Below, piece after piece: positions 35,923 to 43,597 of a DNA stretch of 64,000 nucleotides. The position numbers and the translations under genes were made by a program. Below the pieces are notes generated by a model. That model saw only the letters and a program-made list of their open reading frames with translations, searched no databases and was not told the DNA's origin. The stretch comes from Curtobacterium flaccumfaciens (GTDB lineage Bacteria; Actinomycetota; Actinomycetes; Actinomycetales; Microbacteriaceae). Numbering within the stretch: the first letter of the stretch is position 1; the number at the start of each line of letters is the position of its first letter. Location of the stretch: contig NZ_JABMCF010000035.1 of NCBI RefSeq assembly GCF_013359815.1, positions 1-64,000 of the forward strand, in the 5' to 3' direction.

Positions 35923-36387
35923 ATGACGCTTGTCGCTCCGCCCCGATCCCGACGGTCGGTGCAGTCCTCTGACCTCTCCCGCCACGCCAAGCAGGTGTTC
36001 GCTGCCGCCGAGGAAGCCCCACTCGAGGTCACCCGTCGAGACGGGAAGCCCCTCGTCCTCACCACGAAGGAACGGTCCGACGACGACGACGCGGTCCTGG
36101 ACATCGCGGCGCAGCTCATCGCCGCGGTGACGCTCAACGAGCAACTGCCGCTCCACGATCGGCTGGCGATCCCGTACCCGTGGATCAAGCTCCTCAGCGC
36201 CGCAGACCAGCAGCGCTTCGCCCGGGAGATCGTCGACGTCGCCCGTGGCTCGTTCTCGCTCCGGCAGCCGCGCAGGCTCCTGCTCGAGATGCAGGCGTGG
36301 CGCAACAGTGCCGAGGCGATCGCCGCGGGCTGGGACACCGGAGAGCCGGAGATCCTCGCCGAACCGATCCGCGTCGAGAAGCCCTGA
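35923..36387 (+). CDS. Prevent-host-death-like antitoxin (toxin decayed)
   Basis: 154 residues. The N-terminal half (SSDLSRHAKQVFAAAEEAPL then EVTRRDGKPLVLTTKERSD) has the Phd/YefM pattern: DNA-binding start, a helix and two strands ending in a short motif. The C-terminal half is helical and would bind a toxin. TAGGCT lies six bases before the ATG, with a perfect palindrome in front. The following reading frame (36392-36539) is a broken toxin gene, so this antitoxin appears orphaned. Phd assignment is by pattern, moderate confidence. Confidence 0.68.
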   Translation: MTLVAPPRSRRSVQSSDLSRHAKQVFAAAEEAPLEVTRRDGKPLVLTTKERSDDDDAVLDIAAQLIAAVTLNEQLPLHDRLAIPYPWIKLLSAADQQRFAREIVDVARGSFSLRQPRRLLLEMQAWRNSAEAIAAGWDTGEPEILAEPIRVEKP

Positions 36388-36391
36388 CGCG

Positions 36392-36539
36392 GTGGCGGGC
36401 CGGCGCGGCGGGGTCCCCCGGCCGATCCGTTCGACGGAGTACACGATCGTCTTCGGGACACGTGGCGCGGAACAGGGGTGGCGCGACGTGGTGGCGGTGC
36501 AGCGGAACGCAGTCGCACCACCCCAACCAGACGAAGTGA
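36392..36539 (+). pseudogene. Internally deleted toxin gene
   Basis: A GTG four bases after the antitoxin stop opens a frame reading RPIRSTEYTIVFGTRGAEQG then WRDVVAVQRNAV, the opening expected of the RelE-like partner. From about 36510 the sense continues only in the next frame as HHPNQTK and a stop at 36537-36539, which looks like the toxin's C-terminus. The central part (roughly 200 bases) is missing. A deletion joining the two ends is the simplest explanation. Confidence 0.55.
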
Positions 36540-36578
36540 CTGCGCTCGGCCTCGGCAGCCCTCGTGTAGACGGGACCC

Positions 36579-37031
36579 ATGACGAACGACGCACAGGGCC
36601 CCGACGCGCAGCACCAGGTTCCCGAGGGGGTGTCCGAGGCCACGGTCGAGGCACTCGGCAGCCTGTCCGCCGCGGTCGAGGTCATCGAGCACGCCCGTGG
36701 CCTGCTCTACGGGTTCCACCGCCTGACCGGCACCGCTGACCTGAACCTCGGTGAGGCGGTCGAGCAGCTGCGGAAGGCCGGGCACACCGAACTCGCCGAG
36801 CGCATCGGCACCGAACTCGTGGGCCGCAACGTCATCGCGGGCCGCTGGACGTTCCAGGTCGTCGAGGACTACGACGACGGCTACTACGCCCTCGCCAAGG
36901 AGCTCGAGCGCACCGCGCGCGACGAGCTCGTGCAGGGCCGCCGCCACCTGTTCGAGGCGGGCATGAAGGAAGACCGTCGCACCCAGGACCAGCGCCACCA
37001 CGAGGCGACGCCGAGCGACCTGCCGGACTGA
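36579..37031 (+). CDS. Conserved actinobacterial hypothetical protein
   Basis: 150 residues, soluble, mostly helical. The block IEHARGLLYGFHRLTG, the LRKAGHTELAERIGTELVGR segment and GRWTFQVVEDYDDGYYALAK recall a conserved uncharacterised actinobacterial family. The charged C-terminus (KEDRRTQDQRHHE) may be disordered. TAGACG lies six bases before the ATG. Function unknown. Confidence 0.75.
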   Translation: MTNDAQGPDAQHQVPEGVSEATVEALGSLSAAVEVIEHARGLLYGFHRLTGTADLNLGEAVEQLRKAGHTELAERIGTELVGRNVIAGRWTFQVVEDYDDGYYALAKELERTARDELVQGRRHLFEAGMKEDRRTQDQRHHEATPSDLPD

Positions 37032-37118
37032 GCACGGGCCTCCAGGCCGACGCCGCCGACGCCGCCGACGCGAGCCTGCGGAAGACGCCGGCGTCCTGCG
37101 GAAGACGCCCTGGAAACG

Positions 37119-37150
37119 TCGAGACGCCGCCGGATTCGGCGGCGTCTCGA
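37119..37150. terminator. Perfect hairpin between convergent genes
   Basis: Arms TCGAGACGCCGCCG and CGGCGGCGTCTCGA (14 bases each) with loop GATT, between the hypothetical gene (+) and the NCS2 permease (-). The preceding 80 bases hold short GACGCCGCC and CCTGCGGAAGACGCC direct repeats. Likely bidirectional terminator. Confidence 0.78.
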
Positions 37151-37204
37151 TGACACGACGGCGTCGTGCGCCAGGCCCGGATCAGCCGGGCCCAGCAGAA
37201 AGCT

Positions 37205-38677
37205 TCAGCCGACGCCGAGCAGCGCCTCCAGCGGCCCGCGCGCGAAGTACAGCAGGAAGCCCGCGGCCACGACGTAGAGCAGCCACGAGACCTCGCGGCC
37301 ACGGCCGGACAGCAGCTTGATGAGCACCCAGCTGATGAAGCCGGCGCCGATGCCGTTCGCGATCGAGTAGGTCAGCGGCATGACGACGATCGTCAGGAAC
37401 GCCGGCAGGGCCGAGCCGAAGTCCGACCACGAGATGTCCGCGACCTGCGCGACCATGAGCGCACCGACGACGACGAGCCCGGCGGCGGCGACCTCGAGCG
37501 GGACGACCTGGGTGAGCGGCGTGAGGAACATCGACGCCAGGAACAGCAGGCCGGTGACGACCGAGGCCATGCCCGTGCGGGCGCCCTCGCCGATGCCGGA
37601 GGCCGAGTCGATGAAGACCGTGTTCGACGACACCGACGCGCCACCGCCGGCGATCGCACCGACGCCCTCGACGACGAGCGCCGACTTCAGGCGGGGGAAC
37701 GTGCCGTCGGGCTTCGCGACACCGGCGGCCTTGGCCAGACCGGTCATGGTGCCCATGGCGTCGAAGAAGTTGGTGAAGACGAGGGTGAAGACGAGCATCG
37801 ACGCGGCGAGCGGGCCGATGCGGGTGAAGGCACCGAAGACGTCGGCGTGGCCGACGAGCGACAGGTCCGGCACGGCGAACAGTGCGCTCGGCAGGCCGGG
37901 GGCGTTGAGGTTCCAGCCGGTCTTCGAGTCGACCGAGGTCGGCACCTGGAAGATCGCCTGCAGGATGATCGCGATGATGGTGGTCGCGACGATGCCGATG
38001 AGCAGCGCACCCTTGACCCGGCGGGCCATGAGCGTGCCGATGATGATCAGGCCGATCAGGAACACGATGGTCGGCAGGGCCCCGACGGAGCCGTCCTCGC
38101 CGAGCTGCAGCGGCGGCGAGGCGAGCCCGGAGGACCGCACGAAGCCGGAGTCGACGAGCCCGATGAAGGCGATGAACAGGCCGATGCCGACCGTGATCGC
38201 GGCCTTGAGCTGGGCCGGGACGGCGGTGAAGATCATCGTCCGGATGCCGGTCAACGCGAGGATCACGATGATCACACCGTTGATGACGACCAGGCCCATC
38301 GCCTCGGCCCAGGTGACCTGGTGCACGACGCTGACGGCGAGGAACGAGTTGATCCCGAGCCCCGCGGCGATGCCGAACGGCAGGTTCGCGATGATGCCCA
38401 TCGCGATGGTCATGACGCCGGCGACGAGGCCGGTCGCCGCGGCCACCTGAGCGTTCTCGAGCCATCCGCCGCTGACGTCCTTGGCGGCCTGGTCGGCGCT
38501 GAACCCGCCGAGGATGAGGGGGTTCAGGATGACGATGTACGCCATCGTCACGAACGAGACGAGGCCACCGCGGACCTCGCGGGGGATCGACGATCCGCGT
38601 TGCGTGATGGAGAAGAATCGATCGAGGCCGGTCGCGAAGCGGTTCCGGGGCGTGGTGTCGGTCTGCGGGGCGCTCAC
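37205..38677 (-). CDS. NCS2-family purine permease (AzgA-like)
   Basis: 490 residues with about 12-14 membrane segments. AzgA-type start FFSITQRGSSIPREVRGGLV and FVTMAYIVILNPLIL; the binding-site region FTNFFDAMGTMTGLAKAAG (about 260-280) and the SSNTVFIDSASGIGEGARTG stretch are family hallmarks. Imports purines such as adenine, guanine or hypoxanthine with protons. Of two adjacent GTGs, 38677 is chosen because TAAACT (complement of 38684-38689) lies six bases before it. Confidence 0.9.
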   Translation of the reverse strand: MSAPQTDTTPRNRFATGLDRFFSITQRGSSIPREVRGGLVSFVTMAYIVILNPLILGGFSADQAAKDVSGGWLENAQVAAATGLVAGVMTIAMGIIANLPFGIAAGLGINSFLAVSVVHQVTWAEAMGLVVINGVIIVILALTGIRTMIFTAVPAQLKAAITVGIGLFIAFIGLVDSGFVRSSGLASPPLQLGEDGSVGALPTIVFLIGLIIIGTLMARRVKGALLIGIVATTIIAIILQAIFQVPTSVDSKTGWNLNAPGLPSALFAVPDLSLVGHADVFGAFTRIGPLAASMLVFTLVFTNFFDAMGTMTGLAKAAGVAKPDGTFPRLKSALVVEGVGAIAGGGASVSSNTVFIDSASGIGEGARTGMASVVTGLLFLASMFLTPLTQVVPLEVAAAGLVVVGALMVAQVADISWSDFGSALPAFLTIVVMPLTYSIANGIGAGFISWVLIKLLSGRGREVSWLLYVVAAGFLLYFARGPLEALLGVG

Positions 38678-38825
38678 CACGAGAGTTTAAAGGACGCTGG
38701 GTTTCGGGCGTGTCACACCGGTCTCACAGGTTGTGACGGCCGGGAGGCCCGTTCCACGCGGTTCGCGCACCTCGCGCTGGGCGTCTGCCCGCGTTCTCCG
38801 GCCAGGGCTGGTGTTGGATGAGCTG

Positions 38826-39449
38826 GTGACGTCACCCATGGACCGCGCCCGTGTGGAGGCCGCCGTCCGCGAGCTGCTGCTCGCCATCGGCGAGGATCCC
38901 GACCGCCCGGAACTCACCCGCACCCCCGCCCGGGTCGCCGACTCGTACGCCGAGTTCTTCTCCGGGATCGGCACCGACGCGGTCGCCATCGCCCGCGACG
39001 GCACCGTGCACGCCGAGGACGGCGAACGCGGTCGGCTCGTGATCGTCCGGGACGTCAAGTTCCGTTCCGTCTGCGAACACCACCTGCTGCCGTTCCTCGG
39101 GGTCGCGCACCTGGCGTACGCGCCCGGTGACCGGCTCATCGGGCTCGGCACGCTGGCACGGGTGCTCGACGCGGTGGCCTCCCGTCCGCAGCTGCAGGAG
39201 CGGCTCGGCGAACAGGTCGCCGCGACCATCGCCGAGGGGCTCGGTGCCGAGGGCGTCCTGGTGGTCCTCGACGCGCAGCACCAGTGCGTCACGACGCGTG
39301 GGGAGCGCCAGACCGGTTCGACGACGGTGACGGTGGCGGCGACCGGTTCGCTGGCCGACGCCGCGGGACGGGCCGAGGCGATTGCGCTCATCGGTGCGGG
39401 GCGTGGGACCGAGGCCGGGCACGACGAGCGTGCCGGGTCGGACGCATGA
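38826..39449 (+). CDS. folE: GTP cyclohydrolase I
   Basis: 207 residues. Converts GTP to dihydroneopterin triphosphate, first step of folate synthesis. Zinc and active-site residues are in SVCEHHLLPFLGVAHLAY (Cys, His, His), and LSR-type KLARVLD is represented by LGTLARVLDAVASRPQLQERL (read in parts). The second zinc Cys is in AQHQCVTTRG. TTGGAT (38814-38819) six bases before GTG 38826 decides the start over ATG 38838. Overlaps folP by ATGA. Confidence 0.93.
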   Translation: MTSPMDRARVEAAVRELLLAIGEDPDRPELTRTPARVADSYAEFFSGIGTDAVAIARDGTVHAEDGERGRLVIVRDVKFRSVCEHHLLPFLGVAHLAYAPGDRLIGLGTLARVLDAVASRPQLQERLGEQVAATIAEGLGAEGVLVVLDAQHQCVTTRGERQTGSTTVTVAATGSLADAAGRAEAIALIGAGRGTEAGHDERAGSDA

Positions 39450-40366
39450 CGGGCCTCCCCGACGGCACGGCCGGCCCCGGCTGGGTCGTGCCGGACCTGC
39501 GCCACCCGGTCCGGACGTTCGGCCGCCGCGCCATCGACTTCGACCACCGCATCGCCGTGATGGCGATCGTGAACCGCACCCCCGACTCGTTCCACGACCG
39601 CGGCGCCACCTTCGAGCTCGACCAGGCCGTCGCTGCCTCGATCCGTGCCGCCGAGCAGGGCGCCGACTGGGTCGACATCGGCGGCGTGAAGTTCGCCCCC
39701 GGTCCGGAACTGCCCGCCTCCGACGAGATCGACCGCGTCGTGCCCGTCGTCGAGCAGCTTGCCCAGCAGTCCGACGTCGTCATCAGCGTCGACACCTTCC
39801 GCCCGGAGGTCGCCGCAGCGGCGATCGCAGCCGGGGCGACCGTCGTCAACGACACCACCGGCCTGTCCGACCCGCGGATGGCCGCCGTGGTCGCCGACTC
39901 CGAGGCCACCGTCGTCATCACGCACTCGCTCGCGGAACCCCGTCGTCCGCTGCCCGCGCCGCCGCAGTACGGCGACATCGCGAGCGAGGTCGTCGCGTTC
40001 CTGCGCGAACGGGTCGACCGGGCGCTCGCCGCGGGCATCCCCGAATCGCGGATCATCGTCGACCCGGGCCACGACCTGCACAAGAACACCGTGCACACCC
40101 TCGAGCTCACCCGTCGGCTGCCCGAGGTCGTCGCGCTCGGCTACCCGGTCCTCGCCGCGGTGTCGAACAAGGACTTCGTCGGGGAGTCGCTCGGACGCCC
40201 CCGCGGGGAACGACTCTCCGGATCGCTCGCCGTCGCGACCGTGAGCGCGATGCTCGGCGCCCGGATCGTCCGGATGCACGACGTCGCCGAGAGCGTCGAC
40301 GCGATGCGCATGGTCGAGGCCACGCTCGGATGGCGCACCCCCGTGGAATCGAGGCACAACACGTGA
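39446..40366 (+). CDS. Dihydropteroate synthase-like protein, FolP2 type
   Basis: 306 residues, DHPS TIM-barrel. It keeps MAIVNRTPDSF, ISVDTFR, VNDT and RMHDV, but the pABA loop usually ESTRPG reads VKFAPG, the DPGxGFGK motif reads DPGHDLHKN, and SRK reads SNK. These changes match mycobacterial FolP2, reported to lack DHPS activity. Yet it sits in an operon with folE and a RibD-like reductase by overlapping start and stop codons. Whether it makes dihydropteroate here is open. The substitutions are seen directly; the activity inference is from the FolP2 literature. Confidence 0.85.
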   Translation: MTGLPDGTAGPGWVVPDLRHPVRTFGRRAIDFDHRIAVMAIVNRTPDSFHDRGATFELDQAVAASIRAAEQGADWVDIGGVKFAPGPELPASDEIDRVVPVVEQLAQQSDVVISVDTFRPEVAAAAIAAGATVVNDTTGLSDPRMAAVVADSEATVVITHSLAEPRRPLPAPPQYGDIASEVVAFLRERVDRALAAGIPESRIIVDPGHDLHKNTVHTLELTRRLPEVVALGYPVLAAVSNKDFVGESLGRPRGERLSGSLAVATVSAMLGARIVRMHDVAESVDAMRMVEATLGWRTPVESRHNT

Positions 40367-41112
40367 ACGTCCTGCCCCCGTCGATCGCGGACCTGTCCGA
40401 CGACGACCTGCTCGACCTCTACACCGCCGACGCCGGGGCCCCCTGGCTCCGGGTGAACTTCGTCGCGACGCTGGACGGTTCGGCCTCGGCCGCCGGGGTG
40501 TCCGGGTCGCTCGGCGGCGACGACGACCTGCGCGTCTTCGACCTGCTCCGGCGGGTGGCCGACGTCGTGCTCGTCGCCGCCGGCACCGTCCGTGACGAGG
40601 GCTACGGGCCGATGGTCCTGCACGACGCCGCCGCCGCCTGGCGTCGGGCGCACGGCAAGCCGGACCACCCCGTGTTCGCGATCGTCACCGGCTCGCTGTC
40701 GCTCGACCCGGGGTCTCGGGTGTTCACCGAGGCGCCGGTGCGCCCGATCGTCCTGACGTCGGCGACGGCGGCCGCGTCGTCGAAGGCCCAGGCGCTCGCC
40801 GAGGTCGCCGACGTCGTGCCCTGCAGCGCGGACGACGAGCCGGACTCGGTCGACGCCGGGCGGATCCGAGGCGTGCTGGCCGACCGTGGCCTCGGGATGA
40901 TCCACTGCGAGGGAGGGCCGTCGTTCCTCGGGGCGCTCATCGCCGCGGAGGCCGTCGACGAGCTCACCCTGACGATCGACCCGTCGCTCGAGGGCGGGGA
41001 AGGGCCGCGCATCGCCCGCGGGTCGTCGCCGGAGCTCCGGCGGATGCGACCGGCGCACGTGCTGCTCGGCGCGGGCGGCGTGCTGCTCACCCGGTACGTC
41101 CGGGCGCGCTGA
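40363..41112 (+). CDS. RibD C-terminal-type reductase
   Basis: 249 residues of the RibD_C/dihydrofolate-reductase fold, without the deaminase domain: PWLRVNFVATLDGSASAAGV (substrate and NADPH strand), VADVVLVAAGTVRDEGYGP, and IHCEGGPSFLGALIAAEAVD. Such stand-alone proteins are annotated pyrimidine reductases of riboflavin synthesis. Placement third in the folE-folP operon, coupled by GTGA, raises the option that it reduces a pteridine or dihydrofolate instead. The stop region is part of a 32-base tandem duplication. Confidence 0.82.
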   Translation: MNVLPPSIADLSDDDLLDLYTADAGAPWLRVNFVATLDGSASAAGVSGSLGGDDDLRVFDLLRRVADVVLVAAGTVRDEGYGPMVLHDAAAAWRRAHGKPDHPVFAIVTGSLSLDPGSRVFTEAPVRPIVLTSATAAASSKAQALAEVADVVPCSADDEPDSVDAGRIRGVLADRGLGMIHCEGGPSFLGALIAAEAVDELTLTIDPSLEGGEGPRIARGSSPELRRMRPAHVLLGAGGVLLTRYVRAR

Positions 41113-41165
41113 CACCGCTCGACCGCGGACCGCGGGCGCGCTGACACCGCTCGCGCGCGGACCGC
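41102..41165. repeat. 32-base tandem duplication across a stop codon
   Basis: Copies 41102-41133 and 41134-41165 are identical except for a few bases in ACCG versus CGCG. Each copy contains GCGCGCTGACACCGCTCG, so the reductase's last codons and TGA are duplicated downstream as non-coding sequence. Confidence 0.8.
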
Positions 41166-41199
41166 GGGACGGTCGGGCCCGTGGGCTAGGGTCGGGCGC

Positions 41200-41853
41200 G
41201 TGATCGACATCGTGGCGTCCGGGGTCCTCTTCGACATGGACGGGACCCTCGTCGACTCGACCGCGGTGGTCGAGGCGACCTGGACCCGGTTCGGCCACGC
41301 GAACGGCATCGACCCTGACGAGATCCTCGCGTTCTCGCACGGACGGCAGGCGATCGACACCCTGCGGCGCTTCCTCCCCGACCTGCCCCTGGCCGAGCAG
41401 CAGCGGATCGCGGCGGAACTCGTCGCCGAGGAGACCGCGAGCACCGAGGGCATCCTCGAGATCCCCGGCGCCGTCGCCTTCGTGCAGCGGCTCGTCGAAC
41501 TCGGCGTCCCGGTGGCCCTCGTGACGAGTGCCCCGCGTGACCTCGCCGCGGGCCGGATGGCCGCCGCAGGGTTCGCCGTGCCCGAGGCCTTCGTGCCCTC
41601 GGAGGACGTCGAGCACGGCAAGCCCCACCCCGACGGCTACCTGCGCGGAGCTGCCCTGCTCGGCGTCGACGCGACCGACTGCGTGGCGTTCGAGGACGCC
41701 CCGGCCGGGCTGGAGTCCGCCATCGCCTCCGGCGCGACCACGGTCGTCGTCGGGCCCCTCGAGCACCCGGTGACGGCCGGCCTGCACCGAGTGCACGGGT
41801 ACGACGGCCTGACCGTCGAGCGCGACGGCGGGGCCTTCCGTATCCGCGGCTGA
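41200..41853 (+). CDS. HAD-IA family sugar-phosphate-type phosphatase
   Basis: 217 residues. Motif I is VLFDMDGTLVDS, motif II is VALVTSAPRD, motif III Lys is in EHGKPHPDGYL and motif IV is VAFEDAPAGLESA. The pattern is that of glycerol-phosphate/2-deoxyglucose-phosphate phosphatases, but the substrate is not fixed by sequence. GTG 41200 is seven bases after TAGGGT (41187-41192). Confidence 0.85.
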   Translation: MIDIVASGVLFDMDGTLVDSTAVVEATWTRFGHANGIDPDEILAFSHGRQAIDTLRRFLPDLPLAEQQRIAAELVAEETASTEGILEIPGAVAFVQRLVELGVPVALVTSAPRDLAAGRMAAAGFAVPEAFVPSEDVEHGKPHPDGYLRGAALLGVDATDCVAFEDAPAGLESAIASGATTVVVGPLEHPVTAGLHRVHGYDGLTVERDGGAFRIRG

Positions 41854-41892
41854 GCGCGGCGCCCGTCCTGCCCGGCTGACGGTCTGCCGTCG

Positions 41893-42000
41893 GTCAGGAC
41901 ACCCCGCCCGGCCTGCGCCGAGTGGTCAGGAACCGTCGGCTGCGCCGCCGCCAGGCGACACTTCGGGACCGCTCGGCGGACGTGAGCGGGGGGTTGCGAC
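41893..42000. repeat. Palindromic repeat, family 3, copy 1
   Basis: 108 bases. The left half has GTCAGGACACCCCGC and GTGGTCAGGA; the right half has their imperfect inverted counterparts, so the whole folds into one long imperfect hairpin centred on CTGCGCCGCCGCCAG. The copy at 42081 is highly similar. Confidence 0.8.
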
Positions 42001-42080
42001 CGCCCGAGTGGCGGCCTGGAGGCCCGTGGCGGGCCGGCACCGTGCCTCCAGGCCGACTGTGGGCGCGTCCACGGCGGCCG

Positions 42081-42188
42081 GTCAGGACACCCCGCCCGGC
42101 CTGCGCCGAGTGGTCAGGAACCGTCGGCTGCGCCGCCGCCAGCCGACGCTTCGCGACCACCCGGCGGACGTGAGCGGGGTGTCGCGAC
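42081..42188. repeat. Palindromic repeat, family 3, copy 2
   Basis: 108 bases. Inverted arms: GTCAGGACACCCCGC pairs with GCGGGGTGTCGCGAC at the other end, and GTGGTCAGGA with TCGCGACCAC, each with two mismatches. This copy is a better palindrome than copy 1. Confidence 0.82.
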
Positions 42189-42302
42189 CGCCCGACCGCC
42201 CGACCGACCGGACCCCCGAGCCGCCCCTGGAGGCCTCCCCAGCCGACCCCGACGACCCTCGGGTGTGCGGCCGGAGCGACCGGGCCGCGGAAGGAGCGGA
42301 TC

Positions 42303-42845
42303 ATGGCAACCCTCGACGGCAAGAAGGTCCTCGTCATCACGACGAACTACGGCGTGGAGCAGGACGAGATCGTCGTCCCCACCGAGCAGCTGCGTGAGCG
42401 CGGTGCCTCGGTGACCGTGGCGGCGAAGGAGACCGGCACGATCCAGACCCTGGTCGGCGACAAGGACCCCGGGCAGACGCTCGAGCCGGACACCACCATC
42501 GCCGGTGTCGACGCGAAGGACTTCGACGCCCTCGTGATCCCCGGCGGCACGATCAACGCCGACACGCTGCGCCAGGAGTCCCGCGCGGCGACGCTCGTAC
42601 AGGCCTTCGCCGAGGCGAGCAAGCCGGTCGCGGCGATCTGCCACGGCCCGTGGACCCTCGTCGAGGCGGGCGTGCTGTCGGGCAAGACCGTCACCTCGTT
42701 CCCGTCGCTGCAGACGGACCTGCGCAACGCCGGTGCCGAGTGGGTCGACCAGGAGGTCCAGGTCGACGGCGGCTTCATCACGTCCCGCACCCCGGACGAC
42801 CTGCCAGCGTTCGTCGACGCGATCGAGAGCGCTCTCACCGCCTGA
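42303..42845 (+). CDS. DJ-1/PfpI-family type 1 glutamine amidotransferase-like protein
   Basis: 180 residues. The nucleophile elbow Cys is in PVAAICHGPWTLVEAG (about 102-117), the glutamate in GVEQDEIVVP near residue 20, and the DALVIPGGTINADTLR strand precedes the elbow. PfpI-type proteins act as protease, deglycase or chaperone-like proteins. A GGAAGGAG Shine-Dalgarno site precedes the ATG, so this gene has a leader. Precise activity unknown. Confidence 0.88.
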   Translation: MATLDGKKVLVITTNYGVEQDEIVVPTEQLRERGASVTVAAKETGTIQTLVGDKDPGQTLEPDTTIAGVDAKDFDALVIPGGTINADTLRQESRAATLVQAFAEASKPVAAICHGPWTLVEAGVLSGKTVTSFPSLQTDLRNAGAEWVDQEVQVDGGFITSRTPDDLPAFVDAIESALTA

Positions 42846-42885
42846 GCACTGCGCCGCCTGAGCCGAGTCTCGGCCGGCGCAGGAC

Positions 42886-42905
42886 GGTCGCCCCGCCCGG
42901 CGACC
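42886..42905. terminator. Short hairpin between convergent genes
   Basis: GGTCGCC and GGCGACC arms with a six-base loop lie between the PfpI and MOSC stops. Weak stem without T-run; probable but not certain terminator. Confidence 0.5.
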
Positions 42906-42908
42906 GCG

Positions 42909-43508
42909 TCAGCCGAGCGCGACGGGGCGGGCCGTGCGGAGCACCGCGGGTCCGAGGGTGAGCACACCGTCGGACTCCGGGTCGCACCGCACGCCGCCCC
43001 GGCCGCGCATCGCCCGGAACGCCCCGGGTGCCACCTCGTGGTCCATCCAGGCGCAAGGGTTCGCCGCCCGGTAGCCACGGAACCGGACGGCACGACCGAG
43101 GGCGTCGCTGCCGTCGCCACCGGGAAGCACGCTCTCGAGCGAGAACGGCTCGCCCCGCAGCGCCTCGACGTCGGCGCCCCGCAGGAACACGTTCCGCCGG
43201 GTCGCAGCGGGGTCGACGGTCGCCCCGATCGCCGTGCCGACGGCCTCGAGCCCCTCCAGGCCGATCACCGTGACCGAGGCGTGCACGTGCGCCCGTGCCG
43301 CGAAGTACCGGTCACCGACGATGCCCAGCCCGGCCCGCAGTTCGATCCGGTCGCGTGACTCGTCCGGATCGTCCGCGCCCACCGGCAGCGCGCCGTCGGC
43401 CGGGCGTCCCTCGTACCGGTGCCGCGGCGAGACGAGCAGCAGCGCGACCTCGACCTCGGTCCGGAACGGCAGGTCGTCGAGACCGGCCACGTCGTCTGCG
43501 GAAGTCAC
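42909..43508 (-). CDS. MOSC-domain protein
   Basis: 199 residues. MOSC domains bind molybdenum cofactor and are thought to carry sulfur. GLGIVGDRYFAARAHVHASVTV and TRRNVFLRGADVEAL are the domain's core blocks, and Cys residues lie in ANPCAWMDHE and GGVRCDPESDGVL. Start GTG 43508 lies seven bases after TAGCGT (complement of 43516-43521). No molybdoenzyme gene is nearby. Confidence 0.82.
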   Translation of the reverse strand: MTSADDVAGLDDLPFRTEVEVALLLVSPRHRYEGRPADGALPVGADDPDESRDRIELRAGLGIVGDRYFAARAHVHASVTVIGLEGLEAVGTAIGATVDPAATRRNVFLRGADVEALRGEPFSLESVLPGGDGSDALGRAVRFRGYRAANPCAWMDHEVAPGAFRAMRGRGGVRCDPESDGVLTLGPAVLRTARPVALG

Positions 43509-43597
43509 CCGGCCAACGCTAGCCGGGCCTCCCGGCCGTGCGCTGCTCCGTCCGATTCCCGCCAGTCGACGTCGGCGGCGCATGTCAGGCTGAGCCC

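Larger units (their letters stand above)
41854..42302. other. Repeat-rich intergenic region without genes
   Basis: 449 bases between the HAD and PfpI genes hold no convincing gene. They contain two 108-base palindromic repeats (41893-42000 and 42081-42188) separated by 80 bases with a further hairpin (GCCTGGAGGC pairing with GCCTCCAGGC). Open frames across it follow the repeat and lack start signals. Confidence 0.7.

Noticed and set aside
41893-42188. CRISPR array
   Set aside because: Only two repeats, 108 bases long, palindromic throughout, and no cas genes.
41894-42397. Open frames through the 108-base repeats as candidate proteins
   Set aside because: The frames follow the palindromic repeat and overlap the start of the PfpI gene; composition is repeat-driven.
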